Positions 23,304 through 27,820 of a stretch of 27,820 nucleotides of DNA are shown one piece after another. The position numbers were made by a program, and so were the translations under genes. Positions within the stretch are counted from its first letter, which is position 1; each line of letters opens with the position of its first letter. The DNA comes from Patescibacteria group bacterium. Lineage in GTDB: Bacteria > Patescibacteriota > Minisyncoccia > Phycocordibacterales > UBA1006. Under the pieces are notes generated by a model. The model saw nothing but the letters and a program-made list of their open reading frames with translations. It made no database searches and had not been told where the DNA came from. The stretch spans positions 1 to 27,820 of the forward strand of contig JAGQMO010000015.1 in NCBI GenBank assembly GCA_020428615.1. The letters run 5' to 3'.

Positions 23304-23376
23304 GCCACCTTAGCTCAGTCGGTAGAGCAATGCCTTCGTAAGGCAGAGGTCCCGAGTTCGAATCTCGGAGGTGGCT
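23304..23376 (+). tRNA. tRNA-Thr (anticodon CGU)
   Basis: A canonical 73-nt cloverleaf: acceptor GCCACCT/AGGTGGC, D arm GCTC...GAGC, anticodon loop TTCGTAA giving CGU (reads ACG), T arm CCGAG-TTCGAAT-CTCGG, discriminator U. There is an A-G mismatch at the outer pair of the anticodon stem. CCA is not encoded. Confidence 0.95.
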
Positions 23377-23379
23377 CAC

Positions 23380-23826
23380 TTAGTATTGATTTTTCATTGC
23401 CCGCTGTGCTTCACGTTTTGCAGTCCGATCTTTTAATGCTTTTCGCTTATCGTGCAATTTCTTTCCGCGTGCAATGGCAATTTCAATCTTGATGAGGTTT
23501 CCTTTCTCGTAAATGCGAAGGGGAACAACCGTTAATCCTTGTTCTTTTTGAGCTGAACGGAGTTTTTCAATTTCTTTCTTGGCGAGGAGGAGTTTTCGCG
23601 GTTGGTAGGGATCGATACCTTCTTGTTCCTTGTGTCCTGGTTGATAGAGAGGGAAGTGCGCACCGACCAAAAACACCTCGTCTCCAACGGTAACGTAAGA
23701 TTCGTTGATTGATCCATGTTTGTTGCGGAGTGTCTTTACCTCAAAACCAGCGAGTCTTATTCCAGCTTCGTAAGTATGAGTAATTTCGTAGTTTCTATTT
23801 ACCTGTTTATTGACGAGCAAGTTCAT
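23380..23826 (-). CDS. smpB: SsrA-binding protein SmpB, 148 aa
   Basis: It binds the tRNA-like domain of tmRNA and delivers it to stalled ribosomes. Family signs are NRNYEITHTYEAGIRLAGFE near the N-terminus, GSINESYVTV, and the basic C-terminal tail GKKLHDKRKALKDRTAKRE, which enters the empty mRNA channel. Length is normal. The ATG at 23826 is preceded by TATACT (23833-23838) with only six nt between, predicting a leaderless mRNA. It lies three nt from the 3' end of the convergent tRNA-Thr gene, and tmRNA is 1.4 kb away on the same strand. Confidence 0.96.
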   Translation of the reverse strand: MNLLVNKQVNRNYEITHTYEAGIRLAGFEVKTLRNKHGSINESYVTVGDEVFLVGAHFPLYQPGHKEQEGIDPYQPRKLLLAKKEIEKLRSAQKEQGLTVVPLRIYEKGNLIKIEIAIARGKKLHDKRKALKDRTAKREAQRAMKNQY

Positions 23827-23853
23827 GATGTAAGTATACGAAAAAGTAGAAAT

Positions 23854-23874
23854 AAAAAAACTCCCATGTGAGAG
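23854..23874 (-). terminator. Possible minus-strand terminator
   Basis: On the minus strand CTCTC pairs with GGGAG around ACAT, followed by T7. The stem is short; no minus-strand gene upstream of it is known, so a small RNA would be needed. Confidence 0.4.
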
Positions 23875-23879
23875 AGAAA

Positions 23880-23976
23880 GTTTGAGGGGGGATCTGGATG
23901 TAACACAAGATGTATTACGATCAGAGATCCGCCCCCCTTGGTTTTTCTACCCTGTCTATCAACCGACAGGGTTTTT
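23880..23976 (+). ncRNA. Candidate structured RNA between smpB and ftsH
   Basis: GGGG-GGATCT (23886-23895) pairs with AGATCC-g-CCCC (23925-23935). Inside the loop GTAACAC pairs with GTATTAC apart from one mismatch. After a T-rich linker comes a strong terminator: CCCTGTC (23950-23956) with GACAGGG (23965-23971), then TTTTT. No clear promoter is seen on the plus strand, and the real 5' end is unknown. It matches no RNA family I recognise. Confidence 0.45.
23950..23976 (+). terminator. Rho-independent terminator in the smpB-ftsH gap
   Basis: CCCTGTC/GACAGGG stem, 8-nt loop, T5 tail. No protein gene reads into it on this strand. Confidence 0.75.
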
Positions 23977-24108
23977 ATTTTAGGTTGTTTTACCTAACAT
24001 GATTTATCCGTAAGTAACACTTACTTTTTATTTGACAAACGATGTTTTGGCATGATTACTAATGTACACTAATAAAAAATACCGTCAAGTATCTCGTCCT
24101 AATAATGA

Positions 24109-24136
24109 TTGCCACACAGGCGCGAATGGTTATAAT
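24109..24136 (+). promoter_or_regulatory. ftsH promoter (decides the start codon)
   Basis: -35 TTGCCA (24109-24114), 16-nt spacer, -10 TATAAT (24131-24136), 7 nt to the ATG at 24144. The upstream in-frame ATG at 24105 precedes the promoter and would not be transcribed from it. Confidence 0.7.
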
Positions 24137-24143
24137 CGAGAGT

Positions 24144-26063
24144 ATGAAATTAGAATTACCAAAAACACCGAAAAATAAAAAGAATAAAAATAACAACCCT
24201 ATTATGAGACAGCTCTTTATCGCAATTATTTTATTTGCGCTCTTGAGCGTAGCGTTTGATTCATGGTTTGCTCCAGCGCAAGACAATCGACTCACGCTTT
24301 CTGAAACAGCTGCTCTTGTCAGTGCAGGGAAAGTTCAAAAGGTTGTTGTTCGTGGTGAAAAACTGGATATTACGCTTGTACCTGAAACCGAAGGGGCTGA
24401 TGCGCTTTCACGTATTTCCAAAAAAGAAGCAGGAACAGCTTTTTCTGAAACACTCGTGAACTATGGTGTCAGCGCTGAGGCGATACAGTCACTCAATATT
24501 GAAATTGAAGAACCTTCAGGATTTGGTTACTGGCTCGGACAACTCGCACCGTTTCTTTTACCTCTCATTGGTTTGATATTTATTATTTGGTTTTTTATGC
24601 GACAGGTAAAGGGAACCAACATGCGCGCTATGTCCTTTGGGGATTCAAAGGCGCGTGTCATTTTGCCGTCAAATAAAGACAAGCGGATTACCTTTAAAGA
24701 TGTCGCCGGAAATCGCGAAGCAAAACAGGAGCTTGAAGAGATGGTTGAGTTCTTGAAAAATCCGAAAAAATTTATCGACATGGGCGCAAAGATTCCAAAA
24801 GGTGTGCTCATGACTGGTCGTCCGGGAACGGGGAAGACCATGCTCGCACGAGCGGTTGCTGGTGAGGCACGTGTTCCATTCTTTTACCTCTCGGGTTCTG
24901 ATTTTGTTGAGATGTTCGTTGGAGTCGGAGCTTCGCGAGTACGAGATTTATTCAAAATGGCAAAACGTATGTCACCAGCCATTATCTTTATCGATGAAAT
25001 TGATGCAGTTGGTCGTTCTCGTGGTGTTGGTGTTGGTGGAGGAAATGACGAGCGCGAGCAAACACTCAATCAGATTCTCGTTGAGATGGACGGATTTGAA
25101 GTGAATGAAAAATTGATTGTTATGGCGGCAACAAACCGTGATGATGTGCTTGACCCTGCGCTCCTTCGCCCGGGTCGATTTGATCGGCGTGTTGTACTTG
25201 AATTACCTGATCGTTCAGATCGCAAAAAAATTCTCGAAATTCATTCACATAAGAAACCGCTCGATAAAGACGTACACCTACAAGTCATTGCAGAGCGAAC
25301 CGCTGGTTTTTCAGGGGCTGATCTTGAATCACTTATGAATGAAGGTGCGATTCTCGCAACCCTTAGCAATCGAAAGAAAATTACTCAACAAGACCTCCTC
25401 GATTCTCTTGAAAAGGTGATGATTGGTCCAAAACGACAATCGCACCTCGCAAGCGACCAAGAAAAAAAAATCACCGCGTACCATGAAGCCGGTCATGCTA
25501 TTGTTGCATCTGTACTTCCTAATGCTGATCCCGTTCACAAAGTAACCATCATTCCACGTGGAAAGGCAGGAGGGTTTACCATGAAGTTACCCCTCGATGA
25601 GCGCAAGTTACCAACACGGGCAGTGTATGAAGATGATATCGCTATGGGTCTCGGCGGGTATGTTGCGGAAGAAGAGGTGTTTGGTGATATTACCACAGGT
25701 CCTTCAAATGATTTGAAAGTCGCAACCGCAACTGCTCGCGACATGGTGACAAAATTCGGCATGTCTCCTGAGATCGGTCCAATCGTGGTTGATGGCAAGT
25801 CCGCACAAACAATATTTGGCGGACGAGTTGAGGGTAGCAATCGTTCAGAGAAAATGCTCGAAACCATTGATAACGAAATTTCAAAGATCATTCATCGCGG
25901 ACTCGATCGAGCGCGAGATGTGATTCGAGATTACCACGATGCATTTGTGGAGATTGCTGAAACACTCCTTGAGGTAGAAACACTTGAACAAGAAGATTAC
26001 AACACTATTCTTACCAAATATGGGATTCCTCTCAAAGAACTACCAAAAACAAAAGAAGCTTAA
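24144..26063 (+). CDS. ftsH: ATP-dependent zinc metalloprotease FtsH, 639 aa
   Basis: A membrane-anchored AAA+ protease that degrades misfolded membrane proteins and some tmRNA-tagged proteins. A lysine- and asparagine-rich start is followed by TM1 (QLFIAIILFALLSVAF), an extracytoplasmic domain, and TM2 (FLLPLIGLIFIIWFF). The AAA domain has Walker A TGRPGTGKT, where the usual GPPGTGKT has R for P, Walker B IIFIDEIDAVGR and the SRH block ATNRDDVLDPALLRPGRFD. The protease site HEAGH lies in ITAYHEAGHAIV, and the third zinc ligand is expected in the GPSNDLKVATATARDMV region. Start 24144 is chosen from the promoter. Its stop codon overlaps that of the convergent dedA-like gene. Confidence 0.96.
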   Translation: MKLELPKTPKNKKNKNNNPIMRQLFIAIILFALLSVAFDSWFAPAQDNRLTLSETAALVSAGKVQKVVVRGEKLDITLVPETEGADALSRISKKEAGTAFSETLVNYGVSAEAIQSLNIEIEEPSGFGYWLGQLAPFLLPLIGLIFIIWFFMRQVKGTNMRAMSFGDSKARVILPSNKDKRITFKDVAGNREAKQELEEMVEFLKNPKKFIDMGAKIPKGVLMTGRPGTGKTMLARAVAGEARVPFFYLSGSDFVEMFVGVGASRVRDLFKMAKRMSPAIIFIDEIDAVGRSRGVGVGGGNDEREQTLNQILVEMDGFEVNEKLIVMAATNRDDVLDPALLRPGRFDRRVVLELPDRSDRKKILEIHSHKKPLDKDVHLQVIAERTAGFSGADLESLMNEGAILATLSNRKKITQQDLLDSLEKVMIGPKRQSHLASDQEKKITAYHEAGHAIVASVLPNADPVHKVTIIPRGKAGGFTMKLPLDERKLPTRAVYEDDIAMGLGGYVAEEEVFGDITTGPSNDLKVATATARDMVTKFGMSPEIGPIVVDGKSAQTIFGGRVEGSNRSEKMLETIDNEISKIIHRGLDRARDVIRDYHDAFVEIAETLLEVETLEQEDYNTILTKYGIPLKELPKTKEA

Positions 26064-26078
26064 ATGCTTCTTTTGTTT
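26047..26078. terminator. Bidirectional terminator inside the overlapping ends of ftsH and the DedA gene
   Basis: Perfect 13-nt arms AAACAAAAGAAGC and complement around the six bases that contain both stop codons (ftsH 26061-26063, DedA 26060-26062). Confidence 0.8.
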
Positions 26079-26773
26079 CTATACTCTTGTATCATCGAGA
26101 GTGTACTCTCAAAGATTGCCCATCCAAACACAATACAAAACGCCCACCAACCGAGATTGCTCTCATCGGTAATAACAAGGTCTTGGAAGAAAAAGTATAA
26201 AATCGCACTGACGAGCGACACCCAAAACAGAACACACAAACTCATGAATGGAAAATAGTGTGAAATACGAGCTCGAGTAATTCCTGCATAAATGCTTGCA
26301 ATGGCGAGAAAATTTGGTGATGAAGAAAACAAAAACGTTACTATTTTCCTTCCTTTTTTAAATCGATTCTCCATTCTCTTGAGCGTTTGTTCTGCGCCGA
26401 GAACATTAAAAATTCTGTAATAACCATGCTTCCCGAGAAGATAATTCACAATATTGATTGCAATGAGACATACTGTTCCTACCAGAATCACGAAAAGAAC
26501 ATCTCTCGGTGTTTTGGCGAGTATGACGATTGAACCAAAAATTGCAACAGAACCTGGAAAGTAGAATCCAACCATAAAGAGACCCTCAATCATAATGCCA
26601 AATATGAGGAACCAGTAGCCATACTGTGCAAAGAGAGATTCACCAAGTTGCCATAGTTCTCCAGGAGACGGCAAATTTGTATATGGATAGGTTAATAGGT
26701 AGACTAAAAAGAACAGCGCAATACTGTATTCAAAGAGAGCAGAGAGGAAGAAGTTTTTAATGTGACGTACCAT
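26060..26773 (-). CDS. DedA/VTT-family membrane protein, 237 aa
   Basis: A polytopic membrane protein. The family's conserved part is present: acidic residue before GLFMVGFYFPGSVAIFGS (the E-x..PG-S motif of the re-entrant loop), then a second re-entrant region around FLFSSSPNFLAIASIYAGIT, where most DedA proteins have F-x-R-[FY]-x-P-x-x-R. Here the usual arginines are not in place, so activity may differ. DedA proteins act in undecaprenyl-phosphate or phospholipid flipping and envelope homeostasis, which would fit with the DgkA kinase at 4130. A TATAAT box (26780-26785) lies six nt before the ATG, so the mRNA is predicted leaderless. It converges with ftsH. Confidence 0.8.
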   Translation of the reverse strand: MVRHIKNFFLSALFEYSIALFFLVYLLTYPYTNLPSPGELWQLGESLFAQYGYWFLIFGIMIEGLFMVGFYFPGSVAIFGSIVILAKTPRDVLFVILVGTVCLIAINIVNYLLGKHGYYRIFNVLGAEQTLKRMENRFKKGRKIVTFLFSSSPNFLAIASIYAGITRARISHYFPFMSLCVLFWVSLVSAILYFFFQDLVITDESNLGWWAFCIVFGWAIFESTLSMIQEYRNKRSI

Positions 26774-26804
26774 ATTTCTATTATATAGTGTTTTTCTGAT
26801 TGAG

Positions 26805-26832
26805 TTGAATAATTCGCTATTTTCGCTATTCT
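26805..26832 (+). promoter_or_regulatory. Promoter of the UAU tRNA and MFS gene
   Basis: -35 TTGAAT (26805-26810), 16-nt spacer, -10 TATTCT (26827-26832); transcription should start about one or two nt before the tRNA. A TTCGCTATT tandem duplication spans the spacer and -10. Confidence 0.5.
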
Positions 26833-26840
26833 AGTATCAT

Positions 26841-26914
26841 CCGCCTGTAACTCAATTGGCTAGAGTGCCGAGCTTATTCCTCGGAGGTTCGGGGTTCGAA
26901 TCCCTGCGGGCGGA
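26841..26914 (+). tRNA. tRNA with anticodon UAU by position (tRNA-Ile?), atypical
   Basis: Folds as a 74-nt cloverleaf: acceptor CCGCCTG/CGGGCGG with one U-G pair, D arm ACTC...GAGT, anticodon stem CCGAG/CTCGG with loop CTTATTC, T arm CGGGG-TTCGAAT-CCCTG, discriminator A, no encoded CCA. The anticodon at positions 34-36 is UAU, which would read the isoleucine codon AUA. Position 37 is U instead of the purine found almost everywhere, and the first pair is C-G rather than the G-C usual for tRNA-Ile. The fold is certain; the amino acid is not. Confidence 0.8.
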
Positions 26915-26922
26915 CTTTTAAT

Positions 26923-27820
26923 ATGAACATTTTTTCTCCTAAAAATACCGGAGTGGCAGGGAATATTTGGAAGTATGCAATTTTGTATATTACCAACAAG
27001 CGCCCATATATTACTTTTCTTACAATCTTTCTCTTAACGTTTCCTGATACAACAGTTAAAACTATCGGACTACTTTCTTTAGTTGGGCAAATCGCGGGTT
27101 TCTTACTTGAGGTACCAAGCGGATATATCTCTGACTATCTTGGACACAAGCGTGCGCTCGTTATTGCTAAAATTTCCTTTTTACTATCGTCTCTTTGTTA
27201 TGTTTTGGCAACTTCAACTTGGTATTTTTTTGTAGGAGCTATTCTTTTGGCGATTGGTATCGCTATGAATAGTGGTACTCAATCTGCTTTTTTAAAGGAA
27301 AGTTTAGATGATTTAAATTTAAGTACCCAATACAGTTCTATATCAGGTAAGCTGCGTTCAATAGGTTTTGCTATACCAATTCTCCTTATACTACTGGTTT
27401 CTTTTGTTGGAGATTTTAACTTTAGGATTGGTTTTTCTATTGTACTAGTTACCGACCTTATTGGTCTTATTACAGTGTGTACACTTATTTCTCCAAAGAA
27501 ACAATATGAAACAGAAGAATTTAGGTTTAGAAATATAAAAAAGTTATTTAAGACATACACTTCGTTGGGTTGGTTAAAGTACGTATTTTTTATTGAGTTT
27601 ATGTTTGCGCTTGGATTTGGTGTCACTGGCGGATTTAAAAACCCGTTCCAAGAGTCACTTGGTTTCTCGGTCTTTGCACTAGGTGTGTTTTGGGCAATAT
27701 CACGAGTAGGTATATCTGGAGTATTATTACTGAGTGGTAAGTTAAAAGAAAGGTTAACATTGAAAAATTTTATTGTTATACAAGCTTGTCTTTATACCAT
27801 ATTATTCTTAGGCATCGGAT
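26923..27820 (+). CDS. MFS-type transporter, N-terminal 299 residues (3' end outside window)
   Basis: A major facilitator superfamily membrane transporter of unknown substrate. The frame is open from the ATG at 26923 to the window edge. The family's motif A lies between helices 2 and 3: GYISDYLGHKRALV (G-x-x-x-D-x-x-G-x-K-R). About eight hydrophobic helices are visible, with a cytoplasmic loop (SPKKQYETEEFRFRNIKKLF) between the two halves. The ATG lies eight nt after the tRNA, with no promoter or Shine-Dalgarno between, so it is probably cotranscribed with the tRNA and gains a very short leader after tRNA processing. Efflux of small molecules is the usual guess for this group but is not shown by the sequence. 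Confidence 0.85.
   Translation, partial: MNIFSPKNTGVAGNIWKYAILYITNKRPYITFLTIFLLTFPDTTVKTIGLLSLVGQIAGFLLEVPSGYISDYLGHKRALVIAKISFLLSSLCYVLATSTWYFFVGAILLAIGIAMNSGTQSAFLKESLDDLNLSTQYSSISGKLRSIGFAIPILLILLVSFVGDFNFRIGFSIVLVTDLIGLITVCTLISPKKQYETEEFRFRNIKKLFKTYTSLGWLKYVFFIEFMFALGFGVTGGFKNPFQESLGFSVFALGVFWAISRVGISGVLLLSGKLKERLTLKNFIVIQACLYTILFLGIG

Larger units (their letters stand above)
23827..24143. other. Intergenic region between divergent smpB and ftsH
   Basis: No protein gene is supported. It contains the smpB -10 box, a possible minus-strand terminator (23854-23874), a candidate structured RNA ending in a strong plus-strand terminator (23950-23976), two short palindromes (TTAGGT-tgtttt-ACCTAA near 23981-23998 and GTAAGT-aac-ACTTAC at 24010-24024), an orphan TTGACA at 24032-24037, and the ftsH promoter. 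Confidence 0.6.

Noticed and set aside
24059..24295. Minus-strand frame of 78 codons across the ftsH promoter
   Set aside because: It is antisense to the ftsH start and shows no promoter or conserved features.

Overview
The window (about 28 kb, roughly 40% GC) looks like a chromosomal segment of an ultra-small Patescibacteria/CPR bacterium, most likely of the Parcubacteria group. This is inferred from protein architecture, not from a marker-gene search: a threonyl-tRNA synthetase without its TGS domain, a very short SMC, an atypical L32, an S16 with a long acidic tail, a NusB fused to a NUDIX-like domain, and housekeeping genes that mostly sit alone with their own promoters.

Layout. 1-1.9 kb: the 3' end of gyrB and a small orphan gene. 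1.9-7.7 kb: thrS, an orphan gene, a diacylglycerol/undecaprenol kinase and dnaE. 7.8-12.7 kb: rnhB, rpmF, the nusB-NUDIX fusion, rnc and a short smc. 12.7-15.7 kb: a D,D-carboxypeptidase and RNase R on the minus strand. 15.8-19.0 kb: rpsP, an unidentified structured RNA of about 130 nt with its own promoter and terminator, and secA. 19.07-23.3 kb is an accessory stretch: a DoxX-like protein with a cysteine-rich tail, three orphan genes, a 137-bp direct repeat, two near-identical operator-bearing promoters, tmRNA, and an isopenicillin-N-synthase-like oxygenase. 23.3-27.8 kb: tRNA-Thr(CGU), smpB, a structured intergenic RNA candidate, ftsH, a DedA protein, an odd tRNA with a UAU anticodon, and the start of an MFS transporter that leaves the window.

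How the genes work together. tmRNA, SmpB, RNase R and FtsH are the core of trans-translation and of clearance of tagged proteins and non-stop mRNAs; all lie within about 12 kb. gyrB, dnaE, smc and rnhB serve DNA replication and maintenance. thrS, rpmF, rpsP, rnc and nusB serve translation and rRNA synthesis.

Two rules recur. First, most housekeeping genes have a -10 hexamer only 6-9 nt before the start codon and no Shine-Dalgarno sequence, which predicts leaderless mRNAs. The small orphan genes instead have A-rich leaders of about 18-30 nt, also without Shine-Dalgarno. Second, convergent neighbours share one symmetrical hairpin terminator, often overlapping a stop codon.

Best candidates for something new: (1) the tandem orphan-gene modules at 20.0-21.6 kb, with a duplicated 28-codon repeat that diverges like coding DNA and twin palindromic operators with compensatory changes; (2) the structured RNA before secA; (3) the NusB-degenerate NUDIX-Rho_N-like fusion; (4) the apparently hinge-less SMC.
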